A DNA stretch of 64,000 nt, taken from NCBI RefSeq assembly GCF_019457915.1, contig NZ_JAHZSS010000012.1, positions 60,892 to 124,891 of the forward strand. Reading direction: 5' to 3'. Source of the stretch: Neiella holothuriorum (GTDB lineage Bacteria; Pseudomonadota; Gammaproteobacteria; Enterobacterales; Neiellaceae). The notes below the pieces were generated by a model. The model saw nothing but the letters and a program-made list of their open reading frames with translations, did no database searches and had not been told where the DNA came from. The position numbers and the translations under genes were made by a program. Positions 7,840-17,231 of the stretch are shown here, in pieces. Each line of letters opens with the position of its first letter. Positions within the stretch are counted from its first letter, which is position 1.

Positions 7840-10800
7840 GTGAGTCAAACAAAGCTGGAACAAGCATTTCAAGAGCGCATTCTGATTTTAGATGGCGGCA
7901 TGGGTACCATGATCCAAGGCTATCAATTAGAAGAGCCCGACTATCGCGGTGAACGTTTCGCCGACTGGCATTGTGACGTTAAAGGTAATAACGATCTGCT
8001 GGTGCTAACCCAGCCTCAAATTATTCGTGATATCCATGCAGCCTACTTCGAAGCTGGTGCCGATATTGTTGAAACCAACACGTTCAACAGTACGACCATC
8101 GCCATGGCCGATTACGACATGGAATCGTTATGCTATGAGTTAAACGTTGAAGCGGCCACGTTGGCGCGCTCCGTTGCTGATGAATTTACTGCCAGCGAGC
8201 CCCATAAGCCGCGTTATGTGGCCGGTGTGCTTGGCCCAACGAATCGCACTTGTTCAATTAGTCCTGATGTTAACGATCCTGGCTTTCGGAATGTGACCTT
8301 CGATGGTTTGGTCGAATCCTATGTGCAAGCCACACTGGCATTAATGGAAGGCGGATCCGACTTAATTCTGATTGAAACTGTGTTCGATACGCTCAACGCT
8401 AAAGCTGCAATTGTGGCGGTTGAGCAAGCATTTGAGCAAGCCGAACGTCGGTTGCCAATCATGATTTCGGGCACCATTACTGATGCGTCCGGTCGTACTC
8501 TTTCCGGTCAAACAACAGAAGCATTTTATAATTCGCTGCGCCACGCCAAGCCACTCACCATGGGATTGAATTGTGCACTAGGGCCAGCGGAACTTCGTCA
8601 GTACGTCGAAGAATTATCTCGTATCAGTGAAGGCTATGTTTCGGCTCACCCCAATGCGGGCTTACCCAATGCGTTTGGCGAATACGATCTTGGCCCGGAA
8701 GAAATGGCAGATCATATTGTTGAATGGGCACAAGCCGGCTTTCTTAACATGGTTGGCGGCTGTTGCGGCACAACACCTGAGCACATTAGGCAATTCGCAG
8801 AGCGGTTAGAAGGCATTCCACCTCGTGCCAAACCCGAGCTTGCTGTCGCGAGCCGATTATCCGGTTTAGAGCCTTTTAATATCCATGCAAAAGACTTATT
8901 CGTTAACGTCGGTGAACGTACCAACGTGACCGGCTCTGCACGCTTTAAACGTTTAATTCTTGAAGAGAATTATGATGAAGCGCTTGAGGTAGCACGCCAT
9001 CAGGTTGATAACGGCGCTCAAATCATCGATATCAACATGGACGAAGGCATGCTCGATGCCGAAAAAGCCATGGTGCGCTTTTTAAACTTGATTGCTGCTG
9101 AGCCCGATATCTCACGGGTTCCCATTATGATTGACTCCTCAAAATGGGACGTATTACAAGCGGGCTTGAAATGCATTCAAGGCAAGGGAGTGGTGAATTC
9201 CATCTCCCTTAAAGAAGGCGAAGAGAACTTCATAAAACAAGCGGAAATTATTCGTCGTTATGGTGCTGCCGTCATTGTCATGGCATTTGATGAAACCGGC
9301 CAAGCAGATACGCGACAGCGCAAATTTGAAATTTGTAAGCGCTCATACGATGTATTGGTTAACAAAGTCGGTTTTCCACCAGAAGACATCATTTTTGATC
9401 CTAATATTTTTGCCGTTGCCACTGGTATTGATGAACACAATAACTACGCCGTAGATTTCATTGAAGCCGTCAAAGACATTAAGGCCAACCTGCCCCACGC
9501 AATGATCTCAGGTGGCGTGTCCAATGTATCGTTCTCGTTCCGCGGTAATAATCCCGTGCGCGAGGCCATTCACTGTGTATTCCTGTATTACGCCATTCAA
9601 AATGGCATGGATATGGGCATTGTTAATGCTGGCCAGTTGGCTATTTATGAAGATATCCCAACAGAATTACGCGATGCGGTTGAAGCTGTTGTCCTCAACA
9701 AAAATGACGAGGCAACAGAAACACTGCTAAGTATTGCCGATAAATACCGTGAAAGTGGCGCCGCGCAAGATGATCCCAAAGATGCTGAATGGCGTAGTTG
9801 GGACGTTAATAAACGCCTCGAACACGCTTTAGTCAAAGGTATTACCGACTTCATTGAAGAAGATACAGAAGCGGCACGACAAGCAGCGGAACGCCCACTC
9901 CATGTTATTGAAGGGCCATTAATGGATGGCATGAACGTGGTTGGCGATTTATTTGGTGCCGGCAAAATGTTCCTGCCGCAGGTGGTCAAGTCGGCACGCG
10001 TCATGAAACGCGCCGTTGCCTATCTAGAACCATATATCGAACACGAAAAAGCCGCCGGCAGTAGCAACGGCAAGGTGCTTATGGCAACCGTTAAAGGCGA
10101 TGTTCACGATATTGGTAAAAACATTGTCGGTGTCGTTCTTCAATGTAACAACTACGAAATCATCGATTTAGGCGTGATGGTATCGTGCGAGAAAATTCTC
10201 CAAGTCGCCCGTGAAGAAAATGTCGATGTCATTGGCTTATCGGGTCTAATCACCCCGTCGTTGGATGAGATGGTTCACGTTGCTAAAGAAATGCAGCGTC
10301 AAGGCTTCAACTTACCTCTGATGATTGGGGGCGCCACCACCTCAAAAGCTCACACTGCCGTTAAAATTGAACAGCAGTATCAACACCCAGTGGTTTACGT
10401 GCCTAACGCATCACGTGCTGTTGGAGTGACGGCTGCGCTACTTTCAGATGAACAACGGCCCGCTTTTGTTGAGCGCTTAAATCACGAATATCAAGTCGCA
10501 CGTGACCAACATGCTCGCAAAGTACCGCGAGGTCAGGCCATCAACATGACAGAAGCTCGCGCCAACGGCTACCAGATCGCACCAGACTACATTCCACCGG
10601 TCCCCAATAAACTTGGCGTACAAGTCATTGAAGACATGGATATTGGTGTGCTGGAAAAGTATATCGATTGGACGCCGTTTTTCATGACATGGCAAATGAA
10701 AGGCTCTTATCCACGCATTTTCGAGAATGAAACGGTTGGTGTTGAAGCGCGCAAATTGTTTGACGAAGCCAACGCTATGCTGGCCCAACTCAAAGAAAAA

Positions 10801-11514
10801 GGCACCATTAAAGCTAATGGGATCTTTGGTTTATTCCCGGCGAATCGCGATGGCGATGATACGCTTGTGTACGCTGATGAAACGCGCTCAGAGGTGATAA
10901 CCACACTGCATCATTTGCGCCAACAAACGCGTAAGCCTAAAGGCAAAATTAATCATTGCTTGGCGGACTACATTGCCGAACCCGGCAAAGCCGATTACGT
11001 GGGCGCATTTGCAGTAACCGGTGGCGTTGGCGAAGAAGAGGTAGCCAATGCTTATAAAGCACAAGGTGATGACTACAATGCCATCATGGTTCAAGCCGTT
11101 GCGGATCGATTGGCGGAAGCGTTTGCTGAATACTTGCATGAGCAAGTTAGGAAACTTCATTGGGGTTATGCTGCCGATGAAGCGCTGGAAAATGCCGATT
11201 TAATTCGAGAAAAATACCAAGGCATTCGCCCTGCCCCTGGCTATGCTGCCTGCCCAGAGCACACTGAAAAGGCCAAAATTTGGAAACTACTCGATGTTGA
11301 GCAACGCATAGGCATGAGTTTGACCGAAAGTTATGCCATGTGGCCGGGCGCGTCGGTGTCTGGTTGGTACTTCAGTCACCCCGACGCGCGCTACTTTGCT
11401 GTTGCCGGCATACAACGCGATCAAGTTGAACAATATGCTGCTAAAAAGGGTTGGGATATGGCAACCGCTGAACGTTGGCTAGCACCAAATATTGCTTACG
11501 ACACCAATAGCTAA
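7840..11514 (+). CDS. metH: Cobalamin-dependent methionine synthase MetH
   Basis: MetH methylates homocysteine using methyltetrahydrofolate with a cobalamin cofactor. The 1224-aa protein has the full E. coli-like order. A homocysteine-binding barrel (about 1-330) carries the zinc cysteines in GLNCALG and GGCCGTT. A pterin-binding barrel (about 355-615) contains [12 protein letters not shown] and [12 protein letters not shown] cobalamin cap (about 650-740) is followed by the B12 domain, with the cobalt ligand in DVHDIG near residue 753. The C-terminal reactivation domain (about 900-1224) carries [12 protein letters not shown]. The start is a GTG at 7840 with GAAGAGG upstream. It follows metA closely and I see no cobalamin riboswitch, so control is probably through the MetJ operator before metA. 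Confidence 0.97.
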   Translation: MSQTKLEQAFQERILILDGGMGTMIQGYQLEEPDYRGERFADWHCDVKGNNDLLVLTQPQIIRDIHAAYFEAGADIVETNTFNSTTIAMADYDMESLCYELNVEAATLARSVADEFTASEPHKPRYVAGVLGPTNRTCSISPDVNDPGFRNVTFDGLVESYVQATLALMEGGSDLILIETVFDTLNAKAAIVAVEQAFEQAERRLPIMISGTITDASGRTLSGQTTEAFYNSLRHAKPLTMGLNCALGPAELRQYVEELSRISEGYVSAHPNAGLPNAFGEYDLGPEEMADHIVEWAQAGFLNMVGGCCGTTPEHIRQFAERLEGIPPRAKPELAVASRLSGLEPFNIHAKDLFVNVGERTNVTGSARFKRLILEENYDEALEVARHQVDNGAQIIDINMDEGMLDAEKAMVRFLNLIAAEPDISRVPIMIDSSKWDVLQAGLKCIQGKGVVNSISLKEGEENFIKQAEIIRRYGAAVIVMAFDETGQADTRQRKFEICKRSYDVLVNKVGFPPEDIIFDPNIFAVATGIDEHNNYAVDFIEAVKDIKANLPHAMISGGVSNVSFSFRGNNPVREAIHCVFLYYAIQNGMDMGIVNAGQLAIYEDIPTELRDAVEAVVLNKNDEATETLLSIADKYRESGAAQDDPKDAEWRSWDVNKRLEHALVKGITDFIEEDTEAARQAAERPLHVIEGPLMDGMNVVGDLFGAGKMFLPQVVKSARVMKRAVAYLEPYIEHEKAAGSSNGKVLMATVKGDVHDIGKNIVGVVLQCNNYEIIDLGVMVSCEKILQVAREENVDVIGLSGLITPSLDEMVHVAKEMQRQGFNLPLMIGGATTSKAHTAVKIEQQYQHPVVYVPNASRAVGVTAALLSDEQRPAFVERLNHEYQVARDQHARKVPRGQAINMTEARANGYQIAPDYIPPVPNKLGVQVIEDMDIGVLEKYIDWTPFFMTWQMKGSYPRIFENETVGVEARKLFDEANAMLAQLKEKGTIKANGIFGLFPANRDGDDTLVYADETRSEVITTLHHLRQQTRKPKGKINHCLADYIAEPGKADYVGAFAVTGGVGEEEVANAYKAQGDDYNAIMVQAVADRLAEAFAEYLHEQVRKLHWGYAADEALENADLIREKYQGIRPAPGYAACPEHTEKAKIWKLLDVEQRIGMSLTESYAMWPGASVSGWYFSHPDARYFAVAGIQRDQVEQYAAKKGWDMATAERWLAPNIAYDTNS

Positions 11515-11519
11515 GCTGC

Positions 11520-11569
11520 TGGTTTGCCGCTTATTAATGCTTTCAATGCGTATGATAAGTGGCAAACCA
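11520..11569 (+). other. Long perfect hairpin after metH
   Basis: TGGTTTGCCGCTTAT (11520-11534) pairs with ATAAGTGGCAAACCA (11555-11569) over 15 bp with one G:U pair and a 20-nt loop. No T tract follows, so it is not a textbook terminator. It starts 5 bp after the metH stop and may protect the 3' end of the metA-metH mRNA or act in termination. Confidence 0.6.
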
Positions 11570-11687
11570 AACTGACAGCCGGCAACTTATTTCTTTGATC
11601 TTGCGTTCAATAAAGTAATAAATTTCAAAGCAATGCCTGTTTTTTGGTTAAACTGGGCAAATTATTATGTTGGCGGCAGGATAGTAA

Positions 11688-13421
11688 ATGTGGCAGATAG
11701 CTAAGCTCTACGCATTCATGCTGATTGCAGCTTTTAGCTTGATGCTGGGCGTTAGCGCAGAGTCAAAACCGCCATTACCTCAAACGATCGATATATTGAT
11801 CGATACAGAATTTGTTCATTCAACCCTTTCCCCCAATGAGCAACGTGCCGAGCTGAACTGGTTTCATAATGCTGGCAGCCCCTACGCTGGCATGACCATA
11901 CACGTTGTTTCAGAAGATATTCCCACCCACCGATATGAATCAGACGTATTGGCAAAAGCCTTCTACGACTTAACCGGTATTCACGTGATTCATGAAATCA
12001 CCAAAGAAGACGACGTGGTCCGCAAGTTACAAGTGCAAATGGAATTAGGCACCCACATTTACGACGCTTATGTTAACGATACCGATTTTATTGGTACTCA
12101 TTCGCGGTATAAAAAAACACTGCCCATATCAACCATGATCAACACCCAATGGCGTGACATAACCTTGCCTAGTCTCGATCTGGCCGATTTTATTGGTTTA
12201 GATTTTGCGAAAGGTGTTGATGGCACGTTATACCAACTACCAACACAGCAATTTGCCAATCTCTATTGGTACCGCCATGACTGGTTTACAGATCCAAGCC
12301 TAAAGCGCCGCTTCAAACAATATTTTGGTTACGAGTTGGGCGTGCCGCAGAACTGGGCCGCCTACGAAGATATTGCCCATTTTTTTACCAACATTGTTGA
12401 AAAAATTGATGGGCAACGCGTCTGGGGCCATATGGATTACGGCTTTTTTGAACCGTCATTGGGCTGGCGAATCTCCGACTCGTGGTTAAGTTTAGCGGGC
12501 GCCAATGATCGCCAGTACCAAGCGGACAATGACTATGCTGAATACCACGGGGTAAGCGATTGGGGTATACGAGTAAAAGGATGTCATCCGGTTGGCGCGT
12601 CTGTTTCTCGCGGAGGAAGTTTAGATAGCCCAGCCGCAGTCTATGCCGTTAACAGCTACATCAATTGGCTGTATGAGTACGCGCCGCCAAACGCCGTCAA
12701 TCAAACCTTTAGCTCGTCAACTGAGTCGCTTAGTACCGGAAATATCGCTCAACAAATATTTTGGTATACCGCTTTTATTCCTAAAGTATTAACCGAAGCG
12801 CTACTCGACGACGATGGGCTTCCGGTATGGCGCGTCGCGCCAACACCAAGGGGCAAGTATTGGCAGGTAGGCATGAAGTCAGGCTACCAAGATATTAGCG
12901 GCTGGACGTTCATGACCTCAACTCCCCCAAAAAACAGCGAAGCGGCCTGGCTTTACGCCCAGTTTGTGGTGTCAAAAACCGTTTCAATGGCTAAATTCCT
13001 GCACGGCTTCACGCCCATCCGCCAATCGGACTTACAATCAGACTACTTATTGAAAAATGCGCATCGGTGGGGCGGCTTGCTTGAGTTTTACAACAGCGAC
13101 GCGAGAAATCACTGGTCGCCAACTGGCCTAAGCGTACCCGATTACGCGGCTCTCTCCAGTGCTTGGTGGCAACACATAGGGCCTTTGGTTGGCGGCAGAG
13201 TGGATGCAAGCGAAGCCATGTCACAATTAGCCGCAGACATGGATGAACGCCTAGAAACGATTGGTCAAAACACCAATATAACGTGTCAGCCAATACTCAA
13301 TCGTAAAACGCCAAATGAACATTGGTTAAATCAAACCGGCGCACCGTGGCCTGAACAAAAACAACAGCCTCAACCTGTGACATTAACGTATCAGGAGGCG
13401 TTATCAATATGGCGCGATTAG
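11688..13421 (+). CDS. Large extracellular solute-binding protein (sugar/polyol ABC type)
   Basis: The 577-aa product has a signal peptide (about residues 1-24) and looks like a family 1 solute-binding protein of the MalE/UgpB group, in the long subgroup that includes glycerol-binding GlpV-type proteins. Supporting blocks are LVARAFYDLTGI-like SDVLAKAFYDLTGI, DVVRKLQVQMELG, DGTLYQLPTQQFANLYWYRHDWF, and DISGWTFMTSTPPKNSEAAWLYAQFV near the C-terminus. No permease or ATPase gene lies nearby, so it is an orphan that would need a transporter encoded elsewhere or act as a sensor partner. It overlaps the next binding-protein gene by 13 bp, so the two are translated from one mRNA. The ligand is unknown; a sugar or polyol is an inference from the family. 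Confidence 0.75.
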   Translation: MWQIAKLYAFMLIAAFSLMLGVSAESKPPLPQTIDILIDTEFVHSTLSPNEQRAELNWFHNAGSPYAGMTIHVVSEDIPTHRYESDVLAKAFYDLTGIHVIHEITKEDDVVRKLQVQMELGTHIYDAYVNDTDFIGTHSRYKKTLPISTMINTQWRDITLPSLDLADFIGLDFAKGVDGTLYQLPTQQFANLYWYRHDWFTDPSLKRRFKQYFGYELGVPQNWAAYEDIAHFFTNIVEKIDGQRVWGHMDYGFFEPSLGWRISDSWLSLAGANDRQYQADNDYAEYHGVSDWGIRVKGCHPVGASVSRGGSLDSPAAVYAVNSYINWLYEYAPPNAVNQTFSSSTESLSTGNIAQQIFWYTAFIPKVLTEALLDDDGLPVWRVAPTPRGKYWQVGMKSGYQDISGWTFMTSTPPKNSEAAWLYAQFVVSKTVSMAKFLHGFTPIRQSDLQSDYLLKNAHRWGGLLEFYNSDARNHWSPTGLSVPDYAALSSAWWQHIGPLVGGRVDASEAMSQLAADMDERLETIGQNTNITCQPILNRKTPNEHWLNQTGAPWPEQKQQPQPVTLTYQEALSIWRD

Positions 13422-14113
13422 GGTTGTTGCTACTCCTGAGTTTGATGCAGAGTCAGGCGCATGCGCTAATTAACCTGCTGGTTTACGATTACCCTCCCCT
13501 TGTTGAAACTCATCAGGATACAGAGCCAACAGGCCAAGTTGTTGATTTAATCAAACCCTTGTTCAAGCGGGCTGAAGTTCCTTATCAGTTCGTTAAACAA
13601 CCTCTGCGAAGAGCCCTACATCAAACCTCTCAGCAGCGCGATTATTGCGCCTTTCCTGTTGCGCGTACCCAGCAACGTGAAGCGAATTTTAAATGGATTG
13701 GCCCTATCGCCATTACGCGCCACAGCTTTTACTCTACGTCCGACAACCCTATCCAACTGGTCACACTGAATGACGCGAAAGAACTAACCATTGGCGTATT
13801 TGCGGGATCAGGCGTATCTAAGTACCTCAAAGACAATCGGTTCAAGATCTATGAAACGTCGAGCATTCAACAAGGGATGCAAATGCTTAAGCACCGTCGC
13901 ATCGATCTGTGGGTAACCGAAGCACAAGCAACTAAAGAGCTGGCCAACTATGGCATGACTAATTTGAATTCGAACTTGAGCTTTTACACAAGCATTAGTT
14001 TTATGGCATGTAATCGAGACCTTCCTGAAAAGATACATCGCGCGTTAACTACAGAGCTAAGTCACATGCATCGTTCAGGAGAGACTCAGGCACTTTTACA
14101 CGTTGGCTTCTAG
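13409..14113 (+). CDS. Family 3 periplasmic substrate-binding protein
   Basis: This 234-aa protein has a signal peptide (MARLGLLLLLSLMQSQAHA) and the fold signature of family 3 (amino-acid type) binding proteins: YDYPPLVE near the N-terminus, GQVVDLIKPLFKRAEVPYQF, then TIGVFAGSGVSKYL and RIDLWVTEAQATKELA. It is shorter than true transport receptors, and its neighbour is another orphan receptor rather than a permease. Such small family 3 proteins often feed sensor kinases or diguanylate cyclases, but no such partner is adjacent. The ATG at 13409 lies 13 bp inside the upstream gene, with AGGAGG at 13393-13398 as ribosome-binding site, so translation is coupled. Confidence 0.75.
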   Translation: MARLGLLLLLSLMQSQAHALINLLVYDYPPLVETHQDTEPTGQVVDLIKPLFKRAEVPYQFVKQPLRRALHQTSQQRDYCAFPVARTQQREANFKWIGPIAITRHSFYSTSDNPIQLVTLNDAKELTIGVFAGSGVSKYLKDNRFKIYETSSIQQGMQMLKHRRIDLWVTEAQATKELANYGMTNLNSNLSFYTSISFMACNRDLPEKIHRALTTELSHMHRSGETQALLHVGF

Positions 14114-14296
14114 TCCATCCAGTATCACGACGATAGCTGTTAAAGCGCGTAATTCGGATTCCTGCATCAAACAAATGCCTTTGATTAATCGGCTACTCAA
14201 TTCAGCAGCGTTACAAATTGAGCTTGGCGTTCATGTCACCCTTGTGCCACCATTGCCGTTATCAACTTTTATACCAAATGCACCTCATAATTAATC

Positions 14297-15001
14297 ATGC
14301 CCGCTGCTAAGTATCACAGCATTAAACAATTTTTATTTAATGAAATTGCCTCTGGACGTTGGACTGAACACCAGCGCGTTCCATCAGAAAATGAGCTAGC
14401 TAACCAGTTTAAGGTCAGTCGCATGACGGCGCGCCGAGCGCTGCAAGAACTGTCAGATGAAGGTGTGTTATTGCGCACCAAAGGCTTAGGGAGCTTTGTC
14501 GCGCCATTTAAGAGCCAAAGCTCATTGGTGCAAGTACAGAACATTGAAACTGAAATCGTACAGCGTGGTCAGAAGCACACTGCTGAATTGATTACCTTGG
14601 AATCAAGAGAGTCCGATCAAGAAGTATCGATTGCGTTAAGCCTCCCTATTGGTAGCCCTGTCTTTTTCGCCGCGTTGATCCACTATCAAGATGGTCAACC
14701 GATCCAACTCGAAGCACGCTATGTCAATGCACGCTTGGTACCTGGGTTTATTGATCAAGACTTTAAGCAGGTCACGCCACACGAATATCTATCCAAAACA
14801 CTACCGCTAACCGAAGCTGATCATATCGTCGAAGCGGCATTGGCTGATCGGCAAACGTTGCATTACTTAAAGCTCAACGCGCCACAAGCCTGCTTACAAT
14901 TAACCTGCCGCAGTTGGACCGCCCTAGGCGTAGTGAGTTATACCCGCCTAACCCATCCTGGCACTCAGTTCCGATTGAGCTCACAATCAGCCGTTAACTA
15001 A
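14297..15001 (+). CDS. hutC: GntR/HutC-family repressor, probably histidine utilisation repressor
   Basis: The 234-aa protein has an N-terminal GntR winged helix (YHSIKQFLFNEIASGRW, then PSENELANQFKVSRMTARRALQEL) and a C-terminal UTRA ligand-binding domain (about 90-230). The end, VVSYTRLTHPGTQFRL, and the block TEADHIVEAALADRQT resemble HutC, the urocanate-sensing repressor of histidine degradation. No hutUHIG genes are in the window, so the target may be elsewhere; alternatively it could control the two binding-protein genes just upstream. The start ATG at 14297 lacks a clear ribosome-binding site. The 183-bp stretch before it shows no supported gene. The name should not be confused with the heme permease HutC at 40031. 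Confidence 0.7.
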   Translation: MPAAKYHSIKQFLFNEIASGRWTEHQRVPSENELANQFKVSRMTARRALQELSDEGVLLRTKGLGSFVAPFKSQSSLVQVQNIETEIVQRGQKHTAELITLESRESDQEVSIALSLPIGSPVFFAALIHYQDGQPIQLEARYVNARLVPGFIDQDFKQVTPHEYLSKTLPLTEADHIVEAALADRQTLHYLKLNAPQACLQLTCRSWTALGVVSYTRLTHPGTQFRLSSQSAVN

Positions 15002-15092
15002 CGAAAAATGCGCAGTGCCATGTAAATGTCATTTCCGCATGGTTAATTAGAAGCTCGGTTTTTGGCGACAAACGAGCAGGTCGATAAACAGC

Positions 15093-15410
15093 ATGAAACG
15101 AATCGTTTTATCGGTAACGGGCAGCGTTTTATTTGTCGTTGGCATTATTTTGATCCCAATGCCGCTGCCTATTGGCGCCATCATCGCCATTGCTGGGCTG
15201 GCACTATTGATTCACAGCAATGAGTTTGTGCGCCAAACCATACGTAATTGGCGTCAGCGTTACCCCGACATCAATGAAAAAGTTCGTCGCGCCACCGTTG
15301 CATTACCAAAGCCATTGCAGCGCGTTATACGCCGCACCAAACCTGTGATAAATCGCCATAAAAAAGGCGCGTCAAAACGCGCCTTTACGAATCAATCAAC
15401 ACCTAATTAA
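15093..15410 (+). CDS. Small membrane protein (PGPGW-type putative transmembrane family)
   Basis: This 105-aa protein starts with two adjoining hydrophobic segments (about residues 4-22 and 26-41, IVLSVTGSVLFVVGIILIPM and LPIGAIIAIAGLALLIH) and has a strongly basic C-terminal tail (RRTKPVINRHKKGASKR). The layout resembles small membrane proteins annotated as the PGPGW family, here with PMPLPIGAI in the place of the motif. Function is unknown. Its last 4 bp overlap the convergent L,D-transpeptidase gene, and a hairpin lies inside its final codons. Confidence 0.65.
   Translation: MKRIVLSVTGSVLFVVGIILIPMPLPIGAIIAIAGLALLIHSNEFVRQTIRNWRQRYPDINEKVRRATVALPKPLQRVIRRTKPVINRHKKGASKRAFTNQSTPN
15360..15383 (-). 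terminator. Intrinsic terminator lying inside coding sequence
   Basis: GGCGCGT (15366-15372) pairs with ACGCGCC (15377-15383) around a 4-nt loop. On the minus strand it is followed by six T (complement of 15360-15365). It is placed 24-47 bp after the L,D-transpeptidase stop, so that gene's transcript ends inside the last codons of the opposite gene. On the plus strand only CCTTTA follows, which is weaker. Confidence 0.75.
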
Positions 15411-17068
15411 TTTAGCGCCCGTTCAATTGCAGGCTGCATGATTTGTTCGGATGTTTGGCCTAAATCGTTCAATAAGCGAGCGTCGTGACCGTATATATCG
15501 TCATGAATGATTAGGTTGTTGTCTTCATCAACAATCGCGGTGAGGTAGATAATACCAACTGTTATCGGCTTCTTGAGCGATACGATTTTGGCATCTGTTG
15601 CATCAAACTCTTGCTGTATAGACAACTCGTTCCAGCCTTCTGGGCTCAATACCCAGTTCGCTAAGCCTGGAACATCGGCAACACGGATGCAGCCGTGGCT
15701 AAAATCGCGACGTTCTTTGGCAAATAAGCTTTGCGCTGGCGTGCCATGTAAGTACACATTGTTGCTATTGGGAAAAATAAACTTCGCTTCCCCAAGCGCA
15801 TTATGAGGGCCATTTGACTGACGCAGTAGGAACTCGCCTCGTTTCAATGCGGCAATGTTTTCTGGTGTAGGCGGGTACACTTCGGCAGTCTTGGAAAAGA
15901 ATTTCACCAGCTGAAAGTTATGCTCCTGTAAGAACCCTGGCTTATCAACATGCGGAATGTATTCGCGCTTCAAGATGCTCGTAGGAATGTTCCAATATGG
16001 GTTAAACACCATGTAGGTCATATCTGCGACAAACAATGGGGTGCGGTAGCGACGGTAACTTTTACCGACGATAACATCGGACACGAAGGTTAATTGCTGA
16101 TCGCCCTCTTCGTTAGCATCAATGCCGTACATGGTAAATGACGGTACGTTGACCAAAATATAGCGAGTATCAACAATTTCTCTCGGCAACCAACGCATGC
16201 GCTCCATAGTGGCGATGACTTGTTTCTCACGTTGTTGCCAGGTTTTATTAAGCACCTTGTAGGTTCGTTGGCCGATAACGCCATCTTGGCCTAATCCATT
16301 TAGAAACTGTAATTGCTTAACATTGGCCGTCATGGTGGCATCGTAAGTACCGCCGTAACTCATCAGTTGCGCGTTAGGGACCAGCTGCGTCAACCTATCA
16401 GCAAACTTGTTGTAGGCACTTTGATCAATGGCATCACCCGGATGCAATGTTTTACCAATCTCAATTTCATCAAATGCAAGATCGACCATTTGTTTATCGA
16501 CGATCGTCTTCATGGCTTGCTTTAACCGGCGATACAACAAAGAGCGAGGTTCCATTTGTTGTAAAATGTCGGTGGCGCTTTGGCCGTCGGAAATACGTTG
16601 TAACAGCACTTGTGGGTCTGCTGGGTGAACGATAGCCGGCATGCCCTGATGGTGAGCGGTTGGCGGTGTTCTGCCAACGCGAACATCCGCAGCGTATTGC
16701 AGAAACCCGAGGGTTAACAATAACTCAGCACGCGATTTGGATAAGTCACCAAAGGCTGTTTCAGCCAGAATCATGGTAATAACGTCAGCGAAATAGTCAT
16801 CCGGCCGGAGTCCGTTATACGACGCTTGTTGTAACGCGCCCAGTAACGCCTGTCCCTGCGTAGTCAGCTCGCCGTTAATAAACCAAATGGGTTGGTAGTC
16901 GCGAAATTCATAGAAATTAACCAAATGCGAATAATGTTCGCCAAAGCGCGGTAATTCAGCTGTTTCTTCTGGCAGTTCACCGTTTAAATTCTGGTGAATG
17001 TAATCGCTGATGTTAGCTTGGGCTACGCCAACACTCAGGCCAATCAACAAAATCAAAGCTTTCAACAT
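15407..17068 (-). CDS. L,D-transpeptidase, YcbB/LdtD type
   Basis: This enzyme forms 3-3 crosslinks in peptidoglycan. The 553-aa precursor has a signal peptide (MLKALILLIGLSVGVAQA), an N-terminal domain of the YcbB type (about 30-215), a peptidoglycan-binding repeat (about 230-285, VKQLQFLNGLGQDGVIGQRT) and a YkuD catalytic domain (about 300-490). Catalytic residues are visible in YLHGTPAQ and SHGCIRV, with the nucleophile cysteine near residue 460. Blocks MRWLPRE and NPYWNIPTSI are typical of the YcbB subgroup, and the length suits it (E. coli LdtD is 615 aa). AAGGA precedes the ATG. It is monocistronic. Confidence 0.92.
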   Translation of the reverse strand: MLKALILLIGLSVGVAQANISDYIHQNLNGELPEETAELPRFGEHYSHLVNFYEFRDYQPIWFINGELTTQGQALLGALQQASYNGLRPDDYFADVITMILAETAFGDLSKSRAELLLTLGFLQYAADVRVGRTPPTAHHQGMPAIVHPADPQVLLQRISDGQSATDILQQMEPRSLLYRRLKQAMKTIVDKQMVDLAFDEIEIGKTLHPGDAIDQSAYNKFADRLTQLVPNAQLMSYGGTYDATMTANVKQLQFLNGLGQDGVIGQRTYKVLNKTWQQREKQVIATMERMRWLPREIVDTRYILVNVPSFTMYGIDANEEGDQQLTFVSDVIVGKSYRRYRTPLFVADMTYMVFNPYWNIPTSILKREYIPHVDKPGFLQEHNFQLVKFFSKTAEVYPPTPENIAALKRGEFLLRQSNGPHNALGEAKFIFPNSNNVYLHGTPAQSLFAKERRDFSHGCIRVADVPGLANWVLSPEGWNELSIQQEFDATDAKIVSLKKPITVGIIYLTAIVDEDNNLIIHDDIYGHDARLLNDLGQTSEQIMQPAIERALN

Positions 17069-17231
17069 AATGCGTCCTTGACGATTGAAATTCGCGCAAT
17101 AGCTAGGCTATTGCAGCAGGGCTTACTAATGTGTTTACAGACTAGTCTAAGAAACGCCATAAGGTATGAGACAAAAGCGAATTCAACACAATGAAATCGC
17201 TTTAGAAATAAAATGAGGGGTAAAAGTGGCG

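Noticed and set aside
14103..14294. 63-codon open frame between the second binding protein and hutC
   Set aside because: It begins at a TTG inside the upstream gene, has no ribosome-binding site and shows no recognisable protein character.
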